DNA of 5,803 nucleotides from NCBI GenBank assembly GCA_003696705.1, contig RFGD01000365.1, forward strand, positions 1 to 5,803. Reading direction: 5' to 3'. The DNA is from Alphaproteobacteria bacterium (GTDB lineage: Bacteria; Pseudomonadota; Alphaproteobacteria; Rhodobacterales; Rhodobacteraceae). Both the position numbers and the translations under genes were made by a program. Shown here piece after piece: positions 1 to 5,556 of the stretch. The stretch's first letter is position 1; each line of letters starts with the position of its first letter. Below the pieces are notes generated by a model. That model was not told the origin of the DNA. It was given only the letters and a program-made list of their open reading frames with translations, and did no database searches.

Positions 1-462
1 CAGGACGAGCCCCGACGGCGCCTCTTTCTTCTGCGCCTCGAGCGGCAGTTCCATCCAGGCGCGCAGCGTCCGTTCGTCCGGGACCACGCGCTTGCCCATG
101 GCCAGCAGATCCAGATCGAGCGTCCGCGCCGCCCAGCGCGTTCGGCGGACCCGGCCCATCCCGCGCTCGACGGCGTGAAGATGCGCCAGAAGCGCCGACG
201 GCCCGAGCGTCGTGCGGAGCATCGCGACGGCATTCACGAAATCCGGGCCCGAACCGGGTGGAAAGGCCGGGGTGCGATAGAGCCGGCTTGCCGAGACGAG
301 GCGGACCGATTCGCCACCGATGCGCGACAGCGCCGCGCGCAGCACATGTTCGGGGCGACCAAAGTCGGGTGACGTCACGTTACCGCCAAGCGCGACGAGG
401 GCGATTTCGCTGTCTTCACCCGTCTTCACCGGCCGGTTGCCTGACAAAGGGTATTGTGTCAC
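1..462 (-). CDS. folK: 2-amino-4-hydroxy-6-hydroxymethyldihydropteridine diphosphokinase (FolK), 3' end cut by window
   Basis: FolK (HPPK) transfers pyrophosphate from ATP to 6-hydroxymethyl-7,8-dihydropterin in cytosolic folate synthesis. The 154 visible residues show the N-terminal strand and glycine turn (ALVALGGN, about residues 21-28), then SRLYRTPAFPPGSGPDFVNAV and GRVRRTRWAARTLDLDLL. The last motif carries the paired Asp ligands for magnesium (D116 and D118). The usual PHPRL..R.FVL..PL ending lies outside the window. The start is GTG at 462. An in-frame TAG lies just upstream (RC of 468-470), and a purine-rich AAGGATAGGAAACG precedes the GTG. A second in-frame GTG at 429 would also retain the domain but has no comparable ribosome site. 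Between them is a near-perfect 10-base tandem repeat (411-420 and 421-430). The gene diverges from the NYN gene. Family assignment is firm; the exact start is somewhat less so. Confidence 0.9.
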   Translation of the reverse strand, partial: MTQYPLSGNRPVKTGEDSEIALVALGGNVTSPDFGRPEHVLRAALSRIGGESVRLVSASRLYRTPAFPPGSGPDFVNAVAMLRTTLGPSALLAHLHAVERGMGRVRRTRWAARTLDLDLLAMGKRVVPDERTLRAWMELPLEAQKKEAPSGLVL

Positions 463-482
463 CGTTTCCTATCCTTATTTTA
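463..482 (-). promoter_or_regulatory. Candidate -10 box and ribosome site for folK
   Basis: On the minus strand a TAAAAT hexamer (477-482) is followed directly by AAGGATAGGAAACG and the GTG start at 462. This AT-rich patch stands out from the GC-rich surroundings. Transcription from TAAAAT would begin near 470 and leave an 8-base leader starting with AGGA. I see no good -35 hexamer 16-18 bases upstream, so the promoter reading is weak. The Shine-Dalgarno reading is stronger and supports the 462 start. Confidence 0.35.
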
Positions 483-556
483 CCGCACCGGCCGTGCCCC
501 CGCGGGAACCTTTTGAAACCACGCCGCGGGCGGGAGGAATACTGGAAAGGAACGTC

Positions 557-1138
557 ATGTTCTACAAGGACGAACGGCTTGCGCTGTTCATCGACGGATC
601 GAACCTTTACGCGTCGGCGAAGGCGCTCGGGTTCGACATCGATTACCGGCTGCTGCGCAACGAATTCATGCGGCGGGGCAAGCTGGTGCGTGCCTTCTAC
701 TACACGGCGCTTCTGGAAACCGACGAGTATTCGCCCATTCGGCCGCTGGTGGACTGGCTGCACTACAACGGCTTCGCGATGCGCACGAAGCCCGCGCGCG
801 AATTCACCGACAGCCAGGGCCGGCGGAAGGTCAAGGGCAACATGGAGGTCGAGCTGACGGTCGACGCGCTCGAGCTTGCCCCCTATCTCGAACACGCCGT
901 CCTGTTCTCGGGCGATGGCGATTACAAGCCGCTGATCGAGGCGCTGCAGCGCAAGGGCGTGCGCGTCTCCGTCGTCTCGACGATCCGGTCGTCCACGCCC
1001 ATGATCGCCGACGAGCTTCGGCGCCAGGCCGACACGTTCATCGAGCTGGACGAGCTTCGCGACATCATCGGCCGCCCGCCAAGAGAGCCCCGCGACCGTG
1101 GCGAAGAGATGCAGTTGAACGGCGATCAGGCGGAATAG
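557..1138 (+). CDS. NYN domain (LabA/DUF88-like) putative ribonuclease
   Basis: This 193-residue protein belongs to the NYN family, which has a PIN-like nuclease fold. The family's acidic residues are in place: D13 in the opening strand (ALFIDGSNLY), D103 in the helix MEVELTVDAL, and D120/D122 in LFSGDGDYKPL. A C-terminal PMIADELRRQADTFIELDEL segment is typical of the LabA-like branch. Such proteins are thought to be metal-dependent RNases, but the target here is unknown. The start ATG is chosen because AAGGA (547-551) sits 5 bases upstream and the domain begins at once; the open frame extends further upstream but that stretch shows no conserved sequence. The last 20 residues or so are polar and probably disordered. 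No signal peptide or membrane segment is visible, so it is likely cytosolic. It leads a tight plus-strand run with ispH 43 bases downstream. Confidence 0.87.
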   Translation: MFYKDERLALFIDGSNLYASAKALGFDIDYRLLRNEFMRRGKLVRAFYYTALLETDEYSPIRPLVDWLHYNGFAMRTKPAREFTDSQGRRKVKGNMEVELTVDALELAPYLEHAVLFSGDGDYKPLIEALQRKGVRVSVVSTIRSSTPMIADELRRQADTFIELDELRDIIGRPPREPRDRGEEMQLNGDQAE

Positions 1139-1181
1139 GCCCTGACAGGCCCCCGGCGGCGAAGGAAACGAAAGGCTGCGC

Positions 1182-2132
1182 ATGTCCAGGCCCGCGATGA
1201 CCCTTGTCCTGGCCGAGCCGCGCGGTTTCTGCGCGGGCGTCGACAGGGCCATAAAGATCGTCGAACTGGCGCTCGAGAAATGGGGCGCGCCGGTCTACGT
1301 CCGCCACGAGATCGTCCACAACCGCTATGTCGTCGACCGGCTGCGCGCGCTTGGCGCCGTCTTCGTCGAGGAACTGGACGAATGCCCCGACGACCGGCCC
1401 GTCATATTCTCGGCCCATGGCGTGCCGAAATCCGTGCCGGCCGAAGCCGAACGGCGGCACATGATCTATGTCGATGCCACCTGCCCCCTGGTCTCGAAGG
1501 TTCATATCGAGGCCGAGCGCCACCATGCCAACGGGTTGCAGATGGTCATGATCGGCCACGCCGGCCACCCCGAGGTCATCGGCACCATGGGCCAGTTGCC
1601 AGAGGGCGAGGTCCTTCTGGTCGAGACGGTGGCGGACGTCGGGCGCATCGCGCCGCGCGACCCCGCGCGGATTGCCTACATCACGCAGACGACCCTGTCG
1701 CTTGACGACACCGAGGAAATCGTCGCCGCGCTGCGCGCCCGATTTCCGGACATTGTCGGGCCCCACAAGGAAGACATCTGCTATGCCACGACCAATCGGC
1801 AGGAAGCAGTGAAGGCGATCGCGCCCGAGGTCGAGGCGATGCTGGTGATCGGTGCGCCGAACTCGTCGAACTCCCGGCGCCTCGTCGAGGTGGCGCGCGC
1901 CGCCGGCTGCCCGCGGGCACAGCTTGTGCAGCGGGCGGGCGACATCGACTGGTCCGATCTGGAAGGGGTCGGCGCCGTGGGGATAACGGCAGGGGCGAGC
2001 GCGCCCGAGATTCTGGTCGAGGAGGTGCTCGATGCCTTCCGGGCGCGCTACGACGTTGCCCTCAAGACCGTCACGACCGCGACCGAAAACGTCTCGTTCA
2101 AGGTGCCGCGCGTCCTGCGGGCGACGGCATGA
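1182..2132 (+). CDS. ispH: 4-hydroxy-3-methylbut-2-enyl diphosphate reductase (IspH/LytB)
   Basis: IspH reduces HMBPP to isopentenyl and dimethylallyl diphosphate, the last step of the MEP isoprenoid pathway, using an oxygen-sensitive [4Fe-4S] cluster. All three cluster cysteines are visible: C17 (PRGFCAGV), C101 (DATCPLV) and C200 (EDICYATTNRQ). Substrate-binding histidines H46, H79 and H129, the proton-donating E131 (GHPEV), T171 (QTTLS), and the SSNS and TAGASAPE segments are also present, so the enzyme should be active. Length (316 residues) is normal for the family. The ATG has AAAGG (1171-1175) 6 bases upstream; an internal ATG at 1197 is less well placed. Its stop overlaps the next gene's start as ATGA, which implies translational coupling to the methyltransferase. 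It lies downstream of the NYN gene, probably in the same transcript. Confidence 0.98.
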   Translation: MSRPAMTLVLAEPRGFCAGVDRAIKIVELALEKWGAPVYVRHEIVHNRYVVDRLRALGAVFVEELDECPDDRPVIFSAHGVPKSVPAEAERRHMIYVDATCPLVSKVHIEAERHHANGLQMVMIGHAGHPEVIGTMGQLPEGEVLLVETVADVGRIAPRDPARIAYITQTTLSLDDTEEIVAALRARFPDIVGPHKEDICYATTNRQEAVKAIAPEVEAMLVIGAPNSSNSRRLVEVARAAGCPRAQLVQRAGDIDWSDLEGVGAVGITAGASAPEILVEEVLDAFRARYDVALKTVTTATENVSFKVPRVLRATA

Positions 2133-2722
2133 CCGCAGACCGCGAGACGCTTGCCTTCTACGACAGCGCCGCACCGCGCTATGCGGCCCGGTTCAGCCGG
2201 GCGCGTCCCGACAGGGACCTTGCCGCTTTCATCGCCGCGCTCGCGCCGGGCGCGCGCGTCCTTGACCTTGGCTGCGGGCCGGGGCAAGGCGCGGCAATGC
2301 TGCGCGATGCGGGCCTTGTCGTCGATGCCGTGGATGCCAGCGAGGGCATGGCCCGGCTGGCCCGCGAGAGGTTCGGGATCGACGTCACCGTGCAGGAGTT
2401 CTCGGACATCGACGCGGTTGCGCGCTACGACGGCATCTGGGCGAACTTCTCGCTTCTCCACGCCCCGCGGGCCGAGATGCCGGCCCATCTTCGCCGGTTG
2501 CACCGCGCGCTGAAGCCCGGCGGGCTCTTGCACCTTGGCCTCAAGCTTGGCCGTGGCGAGGGGCGCGACCACCTCGGCCGCTTCTATGCCTATTACGAAG
2601 AGGCCGAGCTGGACGCGCTTCTGCGCGCGGCCGGCTTCGCGCCTGTCGCACGGCGAACCGGGCGGGCCACCGGCATGGCCGGCACGCCGGATCCGTTCAT
2701 CATCATGCGTGCCCGTGCCTGA
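2129..2722 (+). CDS. Class I SAM-dependent methyltransferase, substrate unknown
   Basis: This 197-residue protein has the Rossmann-type SAM-binding fold. Motif I is VLDLGCGPGQG (residues 44-54). The acidic end of the second strand, binding the SAM ribose, is D69 in VDAVDASEGM. The motif IV region is YDGIWANFSLLHAP (100-113), followed by the post-motif LHRALKPGGLLHLGLK (124-139). These identify a Methyltransf_11/25-type enzyme, but nothing fixes the substrate; small molecule, RNA or protein are all possible. There is no transmembrane segment or signal peptide. The start ATG overlaps the ispH stop by 4 bases and has no good ribosome site, so it is probably translated by coupling. Its end overlaps the rnhA start by 8 bases. 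I do not infer a role in isoprenoid or RNA metabolism from position alone. Confidence 0.9.
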   Translation: MTADRETLAFYDSAAPRYAARFSRARPDRDLAAFIAALAPGARVLDLGCGPGQGAAMLRDAGLVVDAVDASEGMARLARERFGIDVTVQEFSDIDAVARYDGIWANFSLLHAPRAEMPAHLRRLHRALKPGGLLHLGLKLGRGEGRDHLGRFYAYYEEAELDALLRAAGFAPVARRTGRATGMAGTPDPFIIMRARA

Positions 2723-3191
2723 GATCATCGCCTATACCGACGGGGCCTGCTCGGGCAATCCCGGCCCGGGCGGCTGGGGCGTCCTTCTGGTGGCGCGCGA
2801 AGGCGATCGCGTCCTCAAGGAGCGCGAACTCAAGGGCGGAGAGCCCGAAACGACCAACAACCGAATGGAGCTGATGGCGGCGATCAAGGCGCTCGAGGCA
2901 CTGGACCGGCCAAGCGAGATCACGATCGTCACCGACAGCGTCTATGTCCGCTCGGGCATCACCGACTGGCTGGCGAAGTGGAAGCGGAACGGCTGGCGGA
3001 CGGCCGGTCGGAAGCCGGTCAAGAACGAAGACCTGTGGCGCCGCCTCGACGAGGCGGCGGCGCGCCATACGGTGCACTGGAAATGGGTCAAGGGCCATGC
3101 CGGCCACCCCGAGAACGAGCGCGCGGACGCCCTTGCCAGGGCCGGCATGGCGCCGTTCAAGAAAAGACGCGACGGAAACGGCCAGGGCTGA
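2715..3191 (+). CDS. rnhA: Ribonuclease HI
   Basis: RNase HI cuts the RNA strand of RNA-DNA hybrids and so removes R-loops and primer remnants in the cytosol. The catalytic set is complete: D9 (AYTDGACSGNPGPGGWG), E52 (TTNNRMEL), D74 (IVTDSVYV), H128 (VKGHAGHPENERAD) and D138. The basic handle region that binds the hybrid is WLAKWKRNGWRTAGRKPVKNEDLW (about 85-108). Length is 158 residues, close to the 155 of the E. coli enzyme, with a short basic tail (KKRR). The start is GTG at 2715, giving the usual (M)PEIIAYTDG opening; another in-frame GTG at 2709 would add only two residues. The start lies inside the methyltransferase reading frame (8-base overlap) with no clear ribosome site, so translation is likely coupled. 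It is the last gene of the run. Confidence 0.97.
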   Translation: MPEIIAYTDGACSGNPGPGGWGVLLVAREGDRVLKERELKGGEPETTNNRMELMAAIKALEALDRPSEITIVTDSVYVRSGITDWLAKWKRNGWRTAGRKPVKNEDLWRRLDEAAARHTVHWKWVKGHAGHPENERADALARAGMAPFKKRRDGNGQG

Positions 3192-3196
3192 CACCG

Positions 3197-3216
3197 CGGC
3201 GGTGCTAGCGCCGCCG
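3197..3216. terminator. Compact hairpin between convergent rnhA and the small membrane gene; possible bidirectional terminator
   Basis: Bases 3197-3204 (CGGCGGTG) pair with 3209-3216 (CGCCGCCG) around a CTAG loop, giving an 8-pair stem with one G-U pair on the plus-strand RNA. It begins 5 bases after the rnhA stop and contains the TAG stop of the minus-strand gene in its loop (3205-3207). There is no T-run on either side, so it is not a classic Rho-independent terminator. It may block 3' exonuclease or act with Rho. An overlapping alternative stem, CACCGC/GCGGTG (3192-3204), would have a loop of one base and is less likely. Confidence 0.4.
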
Positions 3217-3441
3217 GTATCGCTGCCACAGCCAGACCAGAAGCATGGCGCCGAGGACCGCCCCGACAAAGCCGCCGGCAAGACCGGTGACGGTTGCGAG
3301 GAAACGCAACAACAGCCCGCCGATCAGCGCGCCCAGAACCCCGATCGCGATTGTCGTCAGGATATCGGCCTCGATCTTCATGAGCCGTGTCGCGATGAAC
3401 CCCGCGGCGGCGCCGATGATGATGAGATAGACAACGATCAT
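3205..3441 (-). CDS. Small three-helix membrane protein, GlsB/YeaQ/YmgE (transglycosylase-associated) family
   Basis: This 78-residue protein is almost entirely hydrophobic, with three predicted membrane helices at roughly residues 3-17 (VVYLIIIGAAAGFIA), 29-49 and 53-72. The glycine-rich pattern GAAAGFIATRLMK, then IAIGVLGALIGG, then GFVGAVLGAMLLVWLWQ is that of the GlsB/YeaQ/YmgE family. The positively charged RYRRR tail suggests a cytoplasmic C-terminus. Members are often stress-induced, and their molecular role is not settled despite the name. The ATG at 3441 gives the normal family N-terminus but has no good Shine-Dalgarno sequence. An in-frame GTG at 3462 would add seven residues and has no better site. 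It lies 77 bases after fmt on the same strand, behind a hairpin, so it may have its own promoter or read-through expression. Its 3' end converges with rnhA. Confidence 0.85.
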   Translation of the reverse strand: MIVVYLIIIGAAAGFIATRLMKIEADILTTIAIGVLGALIGGLLLRFLATVTGLAGGFVGAVLGAMLLVWLWQRYRRR

Positions 3442-3464
3442 GGCCGGAGCATTGCACGACACCC

Positions 3465-3493
3465 GCCCGAGGGGAAGCCCCGCCCCTGCGGGC
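3465..3493 (-). terminator. GC-rich hairpin after fmt
   Basis: In minus-strand RNA, GCCCG (3493-3489), a bulged C, and AGGGG (3487-3483) pair with CCCCU (3474-3470) and CGGGC (3469-3465) around an 8-base loop, giving a ten-pair stem with one bulge. It begins 26 bases past the fmt stop and ends 24 bases before the next start codon. No U-tract follows, so full intrinsic termination is doubtful. It could act as a partial terminator or a 3'-end stabiliser that separates fmt from the small membrane gene. Confidence 0.45.
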
Positions 3494-3518
3494 CGACCCG
3501 AGCCGCACGCCGCGGGCG

Positions 3519-4424
3519 TCAGGTCAGACGCGGCGGCAGTTCCATGCCGCGCACCAGCTCCTCGGCCGTCATGGGGCGCTTTCCGGCGCGCTGCGCGCGC
3601 AGGATGCGCACCGCGCCCGTCCCGCAGGCGACCACGAGCGGCGGCGCGACGATCTCGCCCGGTGCCCCCGACGGCCCCTCGGCCACGCGGGAGTCGAGAA
3701 GTTTCAGCCGCTCGCCGCCCGCCTCGCACCAGGCGCCGGGGAAGGGCGACAGGCCCCGGATCTTGCGGTCGACCTCGGGCGCCGGGCGCGACCAGTCGAC
3801 CCGCGCTTCGGCCTTGTCGATCTTGTCGGCATAGGTGACGCCGCTTTCGAGCTGCGGCCTGGGCGGGAAGGCATCGGGGTCTGCCAGGACCCGCACGACA
3901 AGCTCTGCGCCCATCGCCGCCAGCCGGTCGTGAAGCGTTGCCGCAGTATCCGTCTCGGAAATCGGGGTGCGCTCGCAGGCGCGGACCGGTCCGGTGTCGA
4001 GCCCTTCGTCCATCTGCATGATGCAAACCCCGGTTTCGGCATCGCCGGCCATGATGGCGCGCTGAATGGGGGCGGCGCCGCGCCAGCGCGGCAACAGCGA
4101 GGCGTGGATATTCCACGCGCCAAGCCGCGGCGCCTCGAGGATCGGCCGGGGCAGGATGAGCCCGTAGGCAACCACGATGGCCACGTCCGCGTCGAGCGCG
4201 GCAAACTCGCGCTGGACCGCAGCGTCGCGAAGCGTCACCGGGTGGCGAACAGGGATGCCGAGCGCCTCGGCCCGGCGGTGCACCGGCGTCGGGCGGGGCT
4301 TCTTCCCCCGCCCCGCCGGTCTCGGCGGCTGGGTATAGACGGCGGCAACCTCGTGGCCCGCGGCGACGATGGCGTCGAGCGCGGGAACCGAAAAGTCGGG
4401 CGTACCCATGAAAACGACGCGCAT
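3519..4424 (-). CDS. fmt: Methionyl-tRNA formyltransferase
   Basis: Fmt transfers the formyl group of 10-formyl-tetrahydrofolate to Met-tRNA(fMet) so that bacterial translation can start. The 301-residue protein begins with MRVVFMGTPDFSVPALDAI. It then has the basic loop RPAGRGKKPRPTPV (about 35-48), which in E. coli Fmt contacts the tRNA acceptor stem. The catalytic triad of the formyltransferase fold is N105, H107 (NIHASLLPRWRGAAPI) and D143 (MDEGLDTGPV). The C-terminal domain from about residue 205 has the typical VTYADKIDKAEARVDW and IRGLSPFPGAW segments. The reading frame is open 63 codons further upstream, but that part lies over the deformylase-like gene and is unconserved. The ATG at 4424 has a GGGGG stretch (4430-4434) 5 bases before it and follows the preceding stop by 2 bases. 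It is third in the def operon. Confidence 0.97.
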   Translation of the reverse strand: MRVVFMGTPDFSVPALDAIVAAGHEVAAVYTQPPRPAGRGKKPRPTPVHRRAEALGIPVRHPVTLRDAAVQREFAALDADVAIVVAYGLILPRPILEAPRLGAWNIHASLLPRWRGAAPIQRAIMAGDAETGVCIMQMDEGLDTGPVRACERTPISETDTAATLHDRLAAMGAELVVRVLADPDAFPPRPQLESGVTYADKIDKAEARVDWSRPAPEVDRKIRGLSPFPGAWCEAGGERLKLLDSRVAEGPSGAPGEIVAPPLVVACGTGAVRILRAQRAGKRPMTAEELVRGMELPPRLT

Positions 4425-4426
4425 CG

Positions 4427-4930
4427 CTACCCCCGCCGCGCCAGCTTCCGCGCCCGTTCGATCAGCATCTGCCGCTTCACCCGGCCAAGACGGTCGAAGT
4501 ACATCCGCCCGTCCAGGTGGTCGATCTGATGCTGAACGCTGGTCGACGCCAGTCCCGAGAACCGGCGCCGCCGGCGGGTCCCGCTTTCGTCGAGATAGAC
4601 GACCTCGACCCATTCGGGCCGTTCAAGCATGGCCGAAACGCCGGGAAGGTTCGGGCTCGCCTCCTCATGCCGGCTGAGCTCGGCGGCGCTTGCCACGATC
4701 TCGGGGTTGGCAAGGCGGAACGCCGCATGCCCCGTCCCGGTTTCGTCGACGACGGCCAGGCGCAGCATGACGCCGATCTGCGGCGCGGCAAGCCCGACGC
4801 CGGGCATGGCCACCATCGTGTCGATCATGTCCTGCCAGATGGCACGAACGCCGTCGTCCACGGCCTCGACCGGCGCGGCCGGCGTCCGCAGACGGCGGTC
4901 CGGCCCGGCGACGAAAGGCCGGACGGTCAC
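4427..4930 (-). CDS. Peptide deformylase-like protein, probably catalytically inactive
   Basis: This 167-residue protein is clearly a paralogue of the adjacent deformylase. The two align without a gap from residue 1 through motif 1, which is intact (GVGLAAPQIG, 44-53, with Q51). Motif 2, normally EGCLS, reads EASPN (90-94), so the metal-ligand Cys is Ser92. Motif 3, normally HEIDH, reads HQIDH (134-138), so the catalytic Glu is Gln135, while both histidines remain. Loss of a ligand and the general base makes normal deformylase activity unlikely. The segment before motif 3 has five arginines in a row (119-123), and the C-terminal 25 residues are also basic. The start is GTG at 4930, overlapping the def stop as GTGA; GAAGG lies 7 bases upstream. 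The frame is undamaged and sits between def and fmt, so it looks maintained, not decaying. Confidence 0.9.
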   Translation of the reverse strand: MTVRPFVAGPDRRLRTPAAPVEAVDDGVRAIWQDMIDTMVAMPGVGLAAPQIGVMLRLAVVDETGTGHAAFRLANPEIVASAAELSRHEEASPNLPGVSAMLERPEWVEVVYLDESGTRRRRRFSGLASTSVQHQIDHLDGRMYFDRLGRVKRQMLIERARKLARRG

Positions 4931-5463
4931 GCCTCGGCCTTCGCCCGCGCACGCTCGCGCTTCAGCTTCATCATCTTGCGGGTGATCATCTGACGCCTGA
5001 GCGGTTTCAGATAGTCGATGAACAGCTTTCCGTTCAGATGGTCAATCTCGTGCTGGACGCAGGTCGCCCAGAGCCCCGAGAAATGCTCCTCGCGCATTTC
5101 GCCCCCAAGGTCGAGCCAGCGCACCCGAACCTCGGCCGGGCGCGTGACCTCGGCATATTGTTCCGGGATCGACAGGCAGCCTTCCTCGTAGCTTCTCGTC
5201 TCTTCGGACGCCCAGGTGACTTCGGGGTTGACCAGGACCATCGGACGGGGCCCGTCGCCCTCGTCCCCCTTCGCGCAATCCATGACCAGGACGCGCTTCA
5301 GCACGCCGACCTGCGGCGCGGCCAGGCCGACGCCGGGGGCGTCGTACATTGTCTCGAGCATGTCGTCGGCAAGCCGGCGCAGCTCGTCGTCGATCACCTC
5401 GACAGGGGCGCAGACCTTCTTCAGGCGCGGGTCGGGATGGATGAGGATCGGGCGTATTGTCAT
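4927..5463 (-). CDS. def: Peptide deformylase (canonical)
   Basis: Def removes the formyl group from the N-terminal Met of nascent proteins at the ribosome exit, using a bound divalent metal, usually iron. All three motifs are complete in this 178-residue protein: GVGLAAPQVG (44-53), EEGCLSIPE (93-101, metal ligand C96) and QHEIDHLNG (137-145, ligands H138 and H142, catalytic E139). The C-terminal helix is strongly basic and rich in Lys and Arg (from about residue 153), as expected of the ribosome-docking helix. The ATG at 5463 is the only sensible start, since an in-frame TGA lies three codons upstream. The purine run AAGGG (5466-5470) is only 2 bases from the ATG, which is unusually close. 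It is the first gene of the def, deformylase-like, fmt operon and is divergent from the MalY/PatB gene. Confidence 0.97.
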   Translation of the reverse strand: MTIRPILIHPDPRLKKVCAPVEVIDDELRRLADDMLETMYDAPGVGLAAPQVGVLKRVLVMDCAKGDEGDGPRPMVLVNPEVTWASEETRSYEEGCLSIPEQYAEVTRPAEVRVRWLDLGGEMREEHFSGLWATCVQHEIDHLNGKLFIDYLKPLRRQMITRKMMKLKRERARAKAEA

Positions 5464-5483
5464 GGCCCTTCATGTAGGCCATG
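5461..5483 (-). promoter_or_regulatory. Inverted repeat over the def start codon
   Basis: In minus-strand RNA, CAUGGCC (5483-5477) is perfectly complementary to GGCCAUG (5467-5461), with a 9-base loop. The AUG at the 3' end is the def start codon, and the AAGGG ribosome site spans loop and stem. If transcribed, this seven-pair hairpin would hide the start. Part of it also lies in a perfect 10-base palindrome (5477-5486). A regulatory function is inference only; short GC-rich repeats arise by chance in such DNA. Confidence 0.35.
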
Positions 5484-5499
5484 GCCGCCCGCGCTGCAA
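5471..5499 (-). promoter_or_regulatory. Candidate def promoter implying a leaderless transcript
   Basis: On the minus strand TTGCAG (5499-5494) and TACATG (5476-5471) are separated by exactly 17 bases. The -35 is a good match with the TTGC typical of alphaproteobacteria; the -10 is weak. Transcription would start at or one base before the def ATG, giving a leaderless message, which would fit the poorly spaced ribosome site. A distal promoter cannot be excluded. Confidence 0.25.
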
Positions 5500-5504
5500 C
5501 GGCC

Positions 5505-5532
5505 TTGCGCCCACCGAAGAAGACGCTAGCGT
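5505..5532 (+). promoter_or_regulatory. Candidate promoter for the MalY/PatB-type gene
   Basis: TTGCGC (5505-5510) and TAGCGT (5527-5532) are spaced by 16 bases, resembling housekeeping promoters of alphaproteobacteria (TTG at -35, TAnnnT at -10). Transcription would begin near 5539, leaving a leader of about 18 bases that contains GAGGGA (5548-5553) just before the ATG at 5557. No operator or riboswitch is apparent in this short space. Confidence 0.4.
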
Positions 5533-5556
5533 GGCCCAAACCCAAGCGAGGGACAG

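Noticed and set aside
505..542. TTGAAA (513-518) with GAATAC (537-542), or GGAAC (505-509), as a promoter for the NYN gene
   Set aside because: The first pair would start transcription inside the ribosome site, and the second lacks the matching downstream CGTT element, so neither is supported.
416..1252. Long open frame on the minus strand opposite the NYN gene
   Set aside because: It is antisense to a recognised protein family, its translation shows no known motif, and GC-rich codon bias readily opens such frames.
1065..2174. 369-codon minus-strand open frame opposite ispH
   Set aside because: It mirrors the complete ispH coding sequence, and its composition (many Arg, Asp, His, Gly) is typical of an antisense shadow.
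3440..4529. Plus-strand open frames opposite fmt
   Set aside because: Low-complexity Arg/Pro/Ala-rich translations antisense to a complete fmt; no start signals.
4427..4930. Calling the second deformylase a pseudogene
   Set aside because: The frame is full length, overlaps its neighbours neatly and changes only specific active-site residues, so a maintained divergent paralogue fits better.
5464..5556. Riboswitch (SAM or similar) before the MalY/PatB gene
   Set aside because: Only 93 bases separate the divergent starts, and the likely leader is about 18 bases, too short for an aptamer.
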